Assembly: GCA_907163225.1 (NCBI GenBank)
Contig: OU015322.1
Location: 1,713,001-1,777,000 of the forward strand
Source: an uncultured Rhodocyclaceae bacterium
GTDB taxonomy: Bacteria > Pseudomonadota > Gammaproteobacteria > Burkholderiales > Rhodocyclaceae
Direction: 5' to 3'
DNA: 64,000 nucleotides
Numbering within the stretch: the first letter of the stretch is position 1; each line of letters opens with the position of its first letter. The translations under genes and the position numbers were made by a program. Shown here in pieces: positions 49,202 through 56,832 of this stretch. The notes under the pieces were generated by a model. That model made no database searches, had not been told where the DNA came from, and saw only the letters and a program-made list of their open reading frames with translations.

Positions 49202-50050
49202 TTATATCGCCCTTGCCGCTTTGTTTACTGTCGCTTCGGCATATTTTCTGGCTTCACCTGAGGTTCGCCGTTTTCCACGTTCTAGGGCGCGCTGAGTGAT
49301 ATTTTCAATTACCCACTCTGCTGGCTGGCCGGCAGCAAGGCGGCTCAGGGCATACCGGAACTCGTGGGCAGATTGATCGCCGTCGTTGCCCTGTGAGGCG
49401 GCAAAGGAGGAAGGCACACTCCCCCTTTGGGGAAGGTTTTGGGGCTTGCCCTGGTCTGCCAGCACGTCGACTGATGGGGAGAGATAGGGAGAAACATCCA
49501 GCAGAGGACCTTCGTTGTTAATCCCAGCAACCTTGATCCAGAACCCATTCCTGCCGGGCTTCTGATTTTTGAAACCAGGATATCGTCCGAAATGTTCGCC
49601 GCTTGTGCTCCCAGCATCGGCGCCAACCAAGCAGGAAAGCCTCGCTTGCGCCTGGTGGCGTTCGTACTCGCTCAACGGCTGCCTTGTGATAATCCATGCT
49701 TGGAAGTTGGCAAGGCTCGTTTCAACGACGATCGAACGGTACTTTTTCGAGACTCTTTCGGCCGTGACGGCGTCCACATCATCAAGGAAAACGATTGGAT
49801 GGTCAGCCGTTTCGCCGGCAGGAAGGTAACGGGCCGGCCGAAAGTAAACATTACAGCCCTTCATGTTGCAGGCCATCGCCCAGGCGAGCGACTTTTCGAC
49901 TTCGACGCGTCCACGCGGGCGACTATCGCCCTTCATGCACTCGCCATTGCCGCTTTTTCGTGGTCCCAGAACGGCGAGGTTGACTAGATCGACGCCGTTT
50001 CTGGTGAAAAAATCGAGGAATTGAATGGATTGTTTTTGCAGGAAAGTCAT
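49202..50050 (-). CDS. repB: RepB'-like DNA primase (IncQ type)
   Basis: 282 residues. VDLVNLAVLGPRK at the start and the central VFLDDVDAVTAERVSKKYRS, with ETSLANFQAWIITRQPLSEY, fit the RepB primase domain of IncQ plasmids such as RSF1010. There the domain is fused to the MobA relaxase or made separately as RepB'; here it stands alone. It would prime each strand at oriV. It is the third gene after repA and repC on the same strand, 190 bases behind repC. Confidence 0.78.
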   Translation of the reverse strand: MTFLQKQSIQFLDFFTRNGVDLVNLAVLGPRKSGNGECMKGDSRPRGRVEVEKSLAWAMACNMKGCNVYFRPARYLPAGETADHPIVFLDDVDAVTAERVSKKYRSIVVETSLANFQAWIITRQPLSEYERHQAQARLSCLVGADAGSTSGEHFGRYPGFKNQKPGRNGFWIKVAGINNEGPLLDVSPYLSPSVDVLADQGKPQNLPQRGSVPSSFAASQGNDGDQSAHEFRYALSRLAAGQPAEWVIENITQRALERGKRRTSGEARKYAEATVNKAARAI

Positions 50051-50229
50051 TTTAGTCTCTGATTTGGGTTTTGGTTTTACCTTCCCCCCAAGGGGGCTGT
50101 GGCCTTGGGGGTTTTCCGAGGCGGCCGCGCCACTAGGCGGCGGCTTGCCCCTTGTTTAATACAAGGTGTTATACATAGCGCCAAAACAGACGAAGACGAT
50201 TGCAGGGAGGGTGTTTACAAAACCTAGCG

Positions 50230-50269
50230 GTTGCACGTTCGTCAGTCTTTTGTTGCACGTTCGTCAGTC
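50230..50269. repeat. Two iteron-like direct repeats
   Basis: GTTGCACGTTCGTCAGTC occurs exactly at 50230-50247 and 50252-50269, a period of 22 bases. IncQ origins use 20-base iterons with short spacers bound by RepC. The repeats overlap the last codons of repC. Only two copies are seen, fewer than in a classical IncQ origin. Confidence 0.55.
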
Positions 50270-51126
50270 CGGCTGATTGTAGCGTGACCACTGTTGCCGG
50301 CCAGGGCGATCGAGAAAGCACCGGATTCGTTGACTTCTGCAATCGCCTCAGAAATTGCTTTTTTTCTGCGACTGCGAGTGCTTTTCTCATTGGCAAGACC
50401 GCCGTAAACGTGCCGCTCAATTTTTTCAAAGCTGATTGATCGCTCCCCCGCTTTCACACCGCCAAACCAGGCAGATAGCCAGCCGTAGAGGATCTTTGCG
50501 GGCGCACTGCGCAATTTTCTATACGTCCGCATCGACACAGCGGCATAGCTGCCTTCCCCCATTACAGCCTTCGTCAAACGAGCTGAGATATGGATGTTGA
50601 GGCCGCCGTCTTCACCCCATTCATCATGGATCAAGTGGGTTTTCACGTGTTGCTTGTCTGCCCTCCCTTCCACTACTATGGTCATCAACCTGCGTAGACT
50701 TTTGTCAACGGACACCCATTGGTTGCCTGCAGCTTCGACGCCTACCGCCCGGCAGATCTCTGCTTTTGTTGTCTTGAGAACAAGCACGTCGTTGGTTAGC
50801 GCCAAATTTTGCGGGCGCCGATCCGTGATAAGGCCGGGGGGTGCCTGATTGCCGGGCAGCAAAACGTATTCATCGTTTTTCATTGCCAGAGAAAGAATGG
50901 CAAGAAGAACCCCTAGGTCCCCTTCGTCACACTCCACCCCTTGAATGATTACTTTTCCTCCGTTCCAGGCTTGTTCAAGCGTCACTTCCTTTCTGTCACG
51001 TTGCTTTCCTGTGACATGAAACAGTCCAGAGAGACCAATGGCCATATCGTTTCTGGCCACCTCCTGCCGCCGCTCAATATTTAATCGAGCGGCAGCCGAC
51101 GTTTTTCCTGGTTTAGATCGCGCCAT
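50242..51126 (-). CDS. repC: IncQ-type replication initiator RepC
   Basis: 294 residues from the ATG at 51126 (MARSKPGKTSAAARLNIERR). The body shows the RepC pattern (LFHVTGKQRDRKEVTLEQAW, LNIHISARLTKAVMGEGSY, RKLRSAPAKILYGWLSAWFG) and the length is close to the 283 residues of RSF1010 RepC. It should bind iterons and open the origin. It overlaps the repA end by 14 bases. The final codons lie within an iteron-like repeat. Confidence 0.82.
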   Translation of the reverse strand: MARSKPGKTSAAARLNIERRQEVARNDMAIGLSGLFHVTGKQRDRKEVTLEQAWNGGKVIIQGVECDEGDLGVLLAILSLAMKNDEYVLLPGNQAPPGLITDRRPQNLALTNDVLVLKTTKAEICRAVGVEAAGNQWVSVDKSLRRLMTIVVEGRADKQHVKTHLIHDEWGEDGGLNIHISARLTKAVMGEGSYAAVSMRTYRKLRSAPAKILYGWLSAWFGGVKAGERSISFEKIERHVYGGLANEKSTRSRRKKAISEAIAEVNESGAFSIALAGNSGHATISRTDERATKD

Positions 51127-52027
51127 TTCTTTTGCTTTTGCCTTGTGCGTAATCCTGTGAATCCTCTTTTTTCTTATCAAGGGGAGAGTGCCCAGGGCAA
51201 TACAGGACGCCTCCATCCCCTCGTTTTAGCCAGATCTTGCCGTCCTCTTCCCCGTGATTTGCCTTCCCATTAGCCAGCACTCGCCAATCTCGCCGGTCTT
51301 TATCATTGGCGGTCGACACCTTCGCTTCTTCCTTGCTCATCCGCCGAATGGTCCACACGGCCCGGCAACCCGCAGGAAGGTCGGTTGCGCCACGCCCTGC
51401 ATGGTGGTCCTCCCTGCCATCAAGAATTGCTCCCTGACTGGCGTGGTGCACCAAGATGATCGTGACACCGATCTCCATGGCTGTTTCCACAAACCACCGA
51501 ATGAGGAAGTCCATGCCCGGCCCATCGTTCTCCTGCAAGTCGTGGAACATCCGAAGGGGATCAACAAAGGTCAGCCCGTACTCTTTAAGCTGCTGTTTAA
51601 ATATCTCTGCATGAGGTGTTGTTCGATAGCCTTCCCCGCTTTTTTCAATCAGTGGTTTGCGCTTCCCCGTCAGGGGAAGAAGAGTGACGCTGTCGTCATC
51701 ATCTCTCACTACCACCCCGTCTTTTTCAAGCTGTTTGTAAAGAGCCTTGAGCCTTCTCCCGTGGTCATCTCTGCGATCTTCCCCCGTGATTATCAAGACC
51801 TTCCTTGTGTGCCGACCAGGGGTGAATATCTTGCCCGCTGAAATGCCGAGGCCGACCGTGGCAGCGATTGTTAGCGTAAGAAAACTCTTCCCCACGCCAT
51901 CACTCCCGGAAATGAGTCCGACATCGCCGGGCTGGAGGGGGCCAAAGATAAAATCAGGGTTCGGCCAGTGCTGCCGCCCGGCGGCGGCAAGTGTAAGCGG
52001 CTCGCCCCAGGATTGATCGTGGCTCAT
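51113..52027 (-). CDS. repA: IncQ-type RepA helicase
   Basis: 304 residues. A RecA-like hexameric helicase of the RSF1010 RepA type: Walker A GSDGVGKS near residue 41, VLIITGEDRRDD, Walker B-like YGLTFVDPLRMFHD and VTIILVHHASQGA. It would unwind plasmid DNA at the origin. Start overlaps the previous stop as ATGA and its end overlaps repC, so the replication genes form one coupled unit. Confidence 0.85.
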   Translation of the reverse strand: MSHDQSWGEPLTLAAAGRQHWPNPDFIFGPLQPGDVGLISGSDGVGKSFLTLTIAATVGLGISAGKIFTPGRHTRKVLIITGEDRRDDHGRRLKALYKQLEKDGVVVRDDDDSVTLLPLTGKRKPLIEKSGEGYRTTPHAEIFKQQLKEYGLTFVDPLRMFHDLQENDGPGMDFLIRWFVETAMEIGVTIILVHHASQGAILDGREDHHAGRGATDLPAGCRAVWTIRRMSKEEAKVSTANDKDRRDWRVLANGKANHGEEDGKIWLKRGDGGVLYCPGHSPLDKKKEDSQDYAQGKSKRNGAI

Positions 52028-52473
52028 AGCTGCACCCCCGCCAGACCCAGATCAAGGGAAAGTTGACCTGCCAGCCTTGCGCGCTCCCTACGTGCGCCAG
52101 CAACGTCACGGCGCCGCCCTGGTTCACGAACGCGGCCAGAGGCAATCAGTTCCTTGCAGCGGCGCTGAACGCGCCAGCAGATTACTTGCCACTCATCCCC
52201 GATCACCTCTTCCCCTTCAAGCTGGCGCAAGTGATTCATGGCGTTGTAGCAAGTCTCACCAATGGCATTGTCTTCACTGAAGAAGGCAGCTGCGGCGGCC
52301 ACTACCGACCATGCCGGAGTTGCAACCGCAAGGCTGCGCAGGCCGTTTTCATGGACGCTGGCGCAAAGCCGAAGCCGCCCCATGAAATCGCGGGCGGACG
52401 AGTGCCGGACCGGCGCTTCGTGAAGGTCCAGCTCCATGAGCTCCATGGTTTGTTCATCGCGTAGATCGATCAT
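52024..52473 (-). CDS. Hypothetical protein upstream of repA
   Basis: 149 residues, no recognised domain, with a basic arginine-rich C-terminus (RVREPGRRRDVAGARRERAR). It overlaps both neighbours by 4 bases, so it is part of the replication operon. By position it recalls the small repF gene of IncQ plasmids, but no similarity could be checked. Confidence 0.55.
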   Translation of the reverse strand: MIDLRDEQTMELMELDLHEAPVRHSSARDFMGRLRLCASVHENGLRSLAVATPAWSVVAAAAAFFSEDNAIGETCYNAMNHLRQLEGEEVIGDEWQVICWRVQRRCKELIASGRVREPGRRRDVAGARRERARLAGQLSLDLGLAGVQL

Positions 52474-52814
52474 TGCTGCAGCTCCTGCTGGAGTGCAGCG
52501 CGGCGACGTTGCTCCGCCTTGGTGGGGCGGCCAACACGGGCAGCTGGTTCAGTTTTTACAGGCGCAGGGGTAGCAGCCTCTTGGTGCTGGCGGAGCCAGG
52601 AAATAATATCGGCGACAATCCAGCGCGGCGACTTACAGCCAGGCGGCGTGCATGCCGGCGGGATTTTGTGAGGGGCGCGACTGCGGTCGGCAAAAATTGT
52701 GGCCGGCGATTTATCAATGAGAATAGACAAGCCATCGGCGCCGACGACCGGTGGAAAGGCGCTTTGCGTTGCGCCGATATCAAGCGAATAACCAGGTAGG
52801 GTATGGTGGGGCAC
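52470..52814 (-). CDS. AlpA/HTH_17-like DNA-binding protein, first gene of the rep operon
   Basis: 114 residues from a GTG at 52814 with AAGGAA upstream. SILIDKSPATIFADRSRAPH, PPGCKSPRWIVADIISWLRQ form a helix-turn-helix of the AlpA/MerR-like kind, and GRPTKAEQRRR near the end resembles an AT-hook. As the first gene of the repA-repC-repB unit it may regulate copy number or serve as an excision factor. Overlaps the next gene as ATGA. Confidence 0.6.
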   Translation of the reverse strand: MPHHTLPGYSLDIGATQSAFPPVVGADGLSILIDKSPATIFADRSRAPHKIPPACTPPGCKSPRWIVADIISWLRQHQEAATPAPVKTEPAARVGRPTKAEQRRRAALQQELQQ

Positions 52815-53195
52815 GGCTTTTTCCTTTTAGGAAAATCGTGCCCACTGGCTGATAGTTCTGCTGCTTCAAATTAGCAGCTCGTTTCCCCATCAGCGGGGTG
52901 TTTGAAGCGGGAAGGGCTTATTTTTTGATCGCCTTCAGCCGGTATGGTGGCCGGTGCGGGTAATCACTAATTCCCCGCCACACCTGAAATCAGCCCTCAT
53001 AATCTACCTGCCAAATTTAATTGTCAATACCTGCGTGACAAATATTTTCTTGTATAGCCCAGCACCCCAGCGGTCTTGTCACACCTATGTCACATGACGC
53101 TGTGACAACAAGCGTAAATGACTGTCTATCCAAAGTAATCGAAAGTATTATTTATTGTTTAATTTCAACACACAGAACACTTGCATGCCATGCTA
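52815..53195. other. Right-end noncoding region of the island
   Basis: No gene. The left part holds the rep operon promoter region with a GC-rich hairpin near 52890. The right 160 bases hold the putative integrase arm sites and AT-rich sequence leading to attR. Confidence 0.5.
53035..53107. promoter_or_regulatory. Putative integrase arm sites, right end
   Basis: TGTCACA at 53077-53083 and 53088-53094 repeats the spacing seen at the left end; an inverted TGTGACA is at 53101-53107. GTGACAAATATT at 53035-53046 is the reverse complement of the left-end AATATTTGTCAC. Confidence 0.6.
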
Positions 53196-53276
53196 TTACA
53201 TTGAATGATGCGGCTTGTCGAGCCGCATCAGCTTTTCGTAGAGATCGAGTCTTTCCTTGAGGGCGGGCCAGTTCAT
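53196..53276 (-). pseudogene. ubiA: Severed native 5' end of ubiA
   Basis: From the ATG at 53276 the minus strand reads MNWPALKERLDLYEKLMRLD then KP, the normal UbiA start, and then enters island DNA as HHSM followed by TAA at 53196-53198. The remaining UbiA sequence is at 22715-23557. It keeps the native upstream context 27 bases behind the gene at 53304-54065. It may still be translated as a 26-residue peptide of no likely function. Confidence 0.9.
53206..53230. other. attR of the ubiA island, perfect inverted repeat
   Basis: TGATGCGGCT (53206-53215), spacer TGTCG (53216-53220), AGCCGCATCA (53221-53230): a perfect 10-base inverted repeat round a 5-base centre, the usual form of a tyrosine recombinase core. 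Its right 20 bases equal attL. Island is to the left, chromosome to the right. Confidence 0.85.
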
Positions 53277-53303
53277 CGGGCGATTTTACCTTGGCGTGTG
53301 CGC

Positions 53304-54065
53304 TCAGGCGGCGCCATGGCGACTTGCCTGCTGCCAGGCGATCACCGCCTGGCCGGCATGGGCCATGATCGCCTGATAACGATCCTGCGGCAGGGCATGG
53401 CGCAGCGAGGCGAACAGTTGCTGCGTGCCTTCGTGGACGAACGGCGATTTCGGCGCCAGATCGGAGAGTAGCGCGATCTGGATATTGGCCAGCGCATCGG
53501 CCAGCAGGCGCCAGCCCAGTTCCGGCATCTGCTCGTCAAGTGCGACCATCATGCTGCCCAGCGGCTGGACGATGCCTTCGACCTGCTCCATCGTTTCGCA
53601 GGCCGCCATGGCGTGCCACAGAGCAAGGTGAATACCGCGCCGCAGATCCACCTTGAAATCGATGGCAGCAGACTCGACCTCGGAAATCTGTTCGAAAAAC
53701 TGCTGGAACAGCGTGTCCTCACGCGCATCCAGCCGGGTGCGCAGGCCGCCGATCAGCGCCGTCAGCGCATGAATGGCGTCGAGCTTGAAGGCCTGCGTGT
53801 AGGCCAGCCCCCACTGGTCAAGGCCGCTGATCAGCAAGGCCAGGCGCAAGGCCCGCGCCTCATCGCCCACCCCGGCCCGGCACCAGTCGGCACAATGCCC
53901 CGCCACCTCGCCGAGCACCCCGACATCCGGCGCAGCATCAACCGTCGCCGCCTGACGGAATGCCCCGGCAAAAACATCCTGCGCCATCCGCGCAGCCAGC
54001 CGCTGGGTGTCGGCGTTGGCCAGCTTGGCAAGTTGATCGGCGGGGATTTTGGCGGCTGTCGTCAT
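53304..54065 (-). CDS. Hypothetical protein formerly upstream of ubiA
   Basis: 253 residues, mostly helical, soluble, with no domain I recognise. ADQLAKLANADTQRLAARMA at the start and LRRGIHLALWHAMAACETME in the middle are representative. Before the island inserted, its stop lay 27 bases from the ubiA start, so it was probably the first gene of the ubiA-ubiD operon. Dispersed repeat copy 4 is about 70 bases before its start. Confidence 0.6.
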   Translation of the reverse strand: MTTAAKIPADQLAKLANADTQRLAARMAQDVFAGAFRQAATVDAAPDVGVLGEVAGHCADWCRAGVGDEARALRLALLISGLDQWGLAYTQAFKLDAIHALTALIGGLRTRLDAREDTLFQQFFEQISEVESAAIDFKVDLRRGIHLALWHAMAACETMEQVEGIVQPLGSMMVALDEQMPELGWRLLADALANIQIALLSDLAPKSPFVHEGTQQLFASLRHALPQDRYQAIMAHAGQAVIAWQQASRHGAA

Positions 54066-54127
54066 GGCGAATCGAATGGAGGGAAAAGCGCGATTTTAAC
54101 GGGGCACCATGCAGCCGCGCCCAAATG

Positions 54128-54158
54128 CTGCGGTCAACCGGAAAAAATGGCCAAATCC
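54128..54158 (+). repeat. Dispersed repeat, copy 4
   Basis: Core GGTCAACCGGAAAAA at 54132-54146 followed by ATGGCCAAATCC, one of the longest matches to the consensus. Intergenic. Confidence 0.75.
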
Positions 54159-54256
54159 GAAAGGCAGTTTCCTTACCCAGGCGGTGGCGCGAAGCCACTA
54201 AACCGGGAGTCGCTAGCGGCCCATTCCTGAAGGCCGCGCAGCTTTGGACGTATCAG

Positions 54257-55531
54257 CTAATTGCCTGGCTTCAACAGACTCAGCGCTGCGCTGTGCATTC
54301 CAACCATGTGGTAGGGCTCCGGTTGTTCGGTACCACAACGACCGGCCTCGCAGGTTCGCTTGGCCGCGAATTTCCAGCCGCCATGAACGCCGTCAACAAA
54401 TTGCTCTTTGACGAGCTCCTGTGTCTGCTCATAGCGCCGCCAGAGTTCACGACGGTTATTCTTCGAGGCAGCTACCATCAGCGCGCGCAGCCCCTCGGCC
54501 TGTTGCCACCAGTATTTGTCACGGTCGATTGAGCCATCAGGGTAGACGCGATTCAAAACCCCGCCTTCGATATCGTCGTAGCCAATCTTCAAGGCATATT
54601 TCAGCAATCGTTCCGCGACGTCACCATACAAAACCGGCAGCCCCCGTTGCTCCGAACTGGCCAGCAGATGGCTCCATTCAAATTGGTGACCAATGTCGAT
54701 GTAACCACCCTTTTCTTTGGTTGGAAGCGGCTTCCAGTGCTCGTCGTACCACTCCGGTATGTAAGCGCCGCCATCGGCTTGTCCCTGAAGCAGTTTGTAG
54801 AGCACGAAATTGCCCACACTTTGCGCCCCTGCCACGGCCTTTGGGTCGCCGGTTGCATCGATGAGCGCCAGCAAGGCCTCATACATGTGCATCACCGGAT
54901 TCTGGTTACGCAAGCTGCTCGAAGGCCCAAAGTCACGGGGGGCATCAGGACGAAATCCGCCATCGGCATCCCTTAAGTGAGTATTGATATCGTTCCAGGC
55001 CGTCAGCGCGGCAGCGCGGTATTTCCCATCCTTTGTCACACGAGCAATATGAGAAAGGGCGAAAAGCGCAAAAGCGTGACCGTAGGTATTTTTGCCCGGG
55101 TTGATCACTTTGCCATCGACCGTGACTGCGGAAAAAAATCCGCCATGTTGAGGGTCGGAAAACCGATTGAGCAAAAACTCGGCGCCTCGCGTCGCCGCCT
55201 CCAGATAGCGCTTGTCGCCAGTGCCTTCGTAGCCTTTCAGCATGACAAAGACCAGACGGCTATGGGTCGTCAGATCACCACCTTCGGTTGGTACAGCTTT
55301 CCACTCACGGCTGAATCTGCTTAAAAGCATACCTGAGGGTGTTGGTGCAACGGCGAGCCAGCGAGCCATATGGGCATCCAGATCTTGTTTGTGCCACGCT
55401 GCAGCAATGAACTGACCACTGTCCGTCGCTTCGTTGCAGCCGCTCAGAGAGAACGAAATGCCGATCAGGCTGCACAGACAAATCAGGCCCGCCTGAATTT
55501 GCGAGCGGAAGGAGCGCCTCTTGTTGCTCAT
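54257..55531 (-). CDS. AGE-superfamily lipoprotein
   Basis: 424 residues. The signal region (AGLICLCSLIGISFSLSGC) ends in a lipobox LSGC, so it should be a lipoprotein. The body has the repeated aromatic helices of N-acylglucosamine 2-epimerase-type (alpha/alpha)6 barrels: YGHAFALFALSHIARVTKDG, GHQFEWSHLL, DKYWWQQAEGLRALM. It probably acts on a sugar or polysaccharide outside the cytoplasm; the substrate and whether it is an epimerase or hydrolase are unknown. No operon partner. Confidence 0.75.
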   Translation of the reverse strand: MSNKRRSFRSQIQAGLICLCSLIGISFSLSGCNEATDSGQFIAAAWHKQDLDAHMARWLAVAPTPSGMLLSRFSREWKAVPTEGGDLTTHSRLVFVMLKGYEGTGDKRYLEAATRGAEFLLNRFSDPQHGGFFSAVTVDGKVINPGKNTYGHAFALFALSHIARVTKDGKYRAAALTAWNDINTHLRDADGGFRPDAPRDFGPSSSLRNQNPVMHMYEALLALIDATGDPKAVAGAQSVGNFVLYKLLQGQADGGAYIPEWYDEHWKPLPTKEKGGYIDIGHQFEWSHLLASSEQRGLPVLYGDVAERLLKYALKIGYDDIEGGVLNRVYPDGSIDRDKYWWQQAEGLRALMVAASKNNRRELWRRYEQTQELVKEQFVDGVHGGWKFAAKRTCEAGRCGTEQPEPYHMVGMHSAALSLLKPGN

Positions 55532-55713
55532 GAATCAATTCCTTTCCTGATTGTTTTCGGCACTGTTTCGGCCAGTTCAAATCGCGACTTTAGCAGAACG
55601 AAATTGACATCAAACCGGGGCAGCCCTGCTCTTGTTGCGTGAAGTGAAATCATCCCTGGCCGCATGGCGCGATCGCAGAATGATCAACGCGAATAGCCTC
55701 TCCGTCCGAAATC

Positions 55714-56745
55714 TCAGTCCGCCGCCCACGCGAATTGCCGGGCCGCAAACGCCCAGATCATCCGCGAAGCATCCGGCCCCTTCGCGTCGCTGAAGGCTTG
55801 CCCGGCCGCGCCGCCGCTCCAGGCGTGGGCGAGTTGGGCGATTTCGCAGTGCGTCGCGACCAGTCGGCCATTTTTGCGATAGTCGGTGATGGTGGCGGCG
55901 TAGCGGGTGCCGCGCTGCACGGTTCGCGGTTGGCTGGCTTTGGCAGAAACCCGTTCGGCCCAGCGCTCGGCAGCTTCGCGGCCGTTGGCGGGGGCGACGA
56001 CGCGGTCGGCGGTGCCGTGGATGACGAGTAGCGCCGGTAGTTGGACGTCGGGCGGAACTGGCGGCAGCGGCGAGGGGGTGGCGCCTTTGCCGAACATGGC
56101 TTTGATGGCGCTGGCCGACGAATGGGCGACGCCGGGGGCGATGCCGGAGTGCATGGCGACGGCGCGGAAGCGGTCGGGATGCTGCGTGGCGAGCAGCACG
56201 GCCATGCCGGCGCCGGCGGAAATACCGGCCAGGGCGATGCGTTTGCGGTCGACGGCCTGTGTGAGGCAAATCTGTTCGATGGCGGCGCTGATCGAATGGG
56301 CTTCGGCCTGCGCCCGGCCGTTGCGGGTGTCGTACCAGTTCCAGCAGCCTTGCACGTTGGACAGTCGATCCTGTTCCGGGTAGAGCACGAAGAAGCGTTC
56401 GCGTTTGGCGATGCTGTTCATCCGGCTGCTGGCGGCCAGGGCGTCGGCATCCTGCCCGCAGCCGTGGAGCATGACGAGCAGCGGCAGGCTTTCGGTTTTG
56501 CGCACGCCGGGCGGTTTGTAGAGCCGGTAACGGCGCGGCCCGGCGGCGCCGATGGCGATGCCGGCCGTCCATTCGGTCGAGCTTGCGCGGGGCTTTTTGG
56601 CGGTGACCGGCTTGGCCGCCAGCGGCGCGGCGCGCAGGCTTTCCTTGAGCGCTTTGGTGCCGACGCGCATGGCGGTCTGCGTCATGGTCTTCAACACTTT
56701 GTTGACCGATCGGCTCCAGGCCGATTTTCGTGTGCGTCGTACCAT
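55714..56745 (-). CDS. PHB-depolymerase-family esterase
   Basis: 343 residues. An alpha/beta hydrolase with oxyanion block LVMLHGCGQDADALA, lipase box GISAG with the nucleophile Ser, HGTADRVV holding the acidic residue and a His in QLAHAWSGG. This is the catalytic arrangement of the LpqC/PHB depolymerase group of polyester or feruloyl esterases. The N-terminal 60 residues are basic and lack a clear signal peptide, so it may be cytoplasmic. No neighbour suggests a substrate. Confidence 0.83.
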   Translation of the reverse strand: MVRRTRKSAWSRSVNKVLKTMTQTAMRVGTKALKESLRAAPLAAKPVTAKKPRASSTEWTAGIAIGAAGPRRYRLYKPPGVRKTESLPLLVMLHGCGQDADALAASSRMNSIAKRERFFVLYPEQDRLSNVQGCWNWYDTRNGRAQAEAHSISAAIEQICLTQAVDRKRIALAGISAGAGMAVLLATQHPDRFRAVAMHSGIAPGVAHSSASAIKAMFGKGATPSPLPPVPPDVQLPALLVIHGTADRVVAPANGREAAERWAERVSAKASQPRTVQRGTRYAATITDYRKNGRLVATHCEIAQLAHAWSGGAAGQAFSDAKGPDASRMIWAFAARQFAWAAD

Positions 56746-56793
56746 TTCAGGCCCCCGATGCTGATTTCACGACCACAATGACTGCCGCAATCC

Positions 56794-56823
56794 CTGCGGT
56801 CAACCGGGAAAAATGACCAAAAT
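56794..56823 (+). repeat. Dispersed repeat, copy 5
   Basis: CTGCGGTCAACCGGGAAAAA followed by TGACCAAAATT; one G longer than the commonest form. It lies between the esterase start and the MFS-acyltransferase stop. Confidence 0.75.
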
Positions 56824-56832
56824 TCATAGCAC

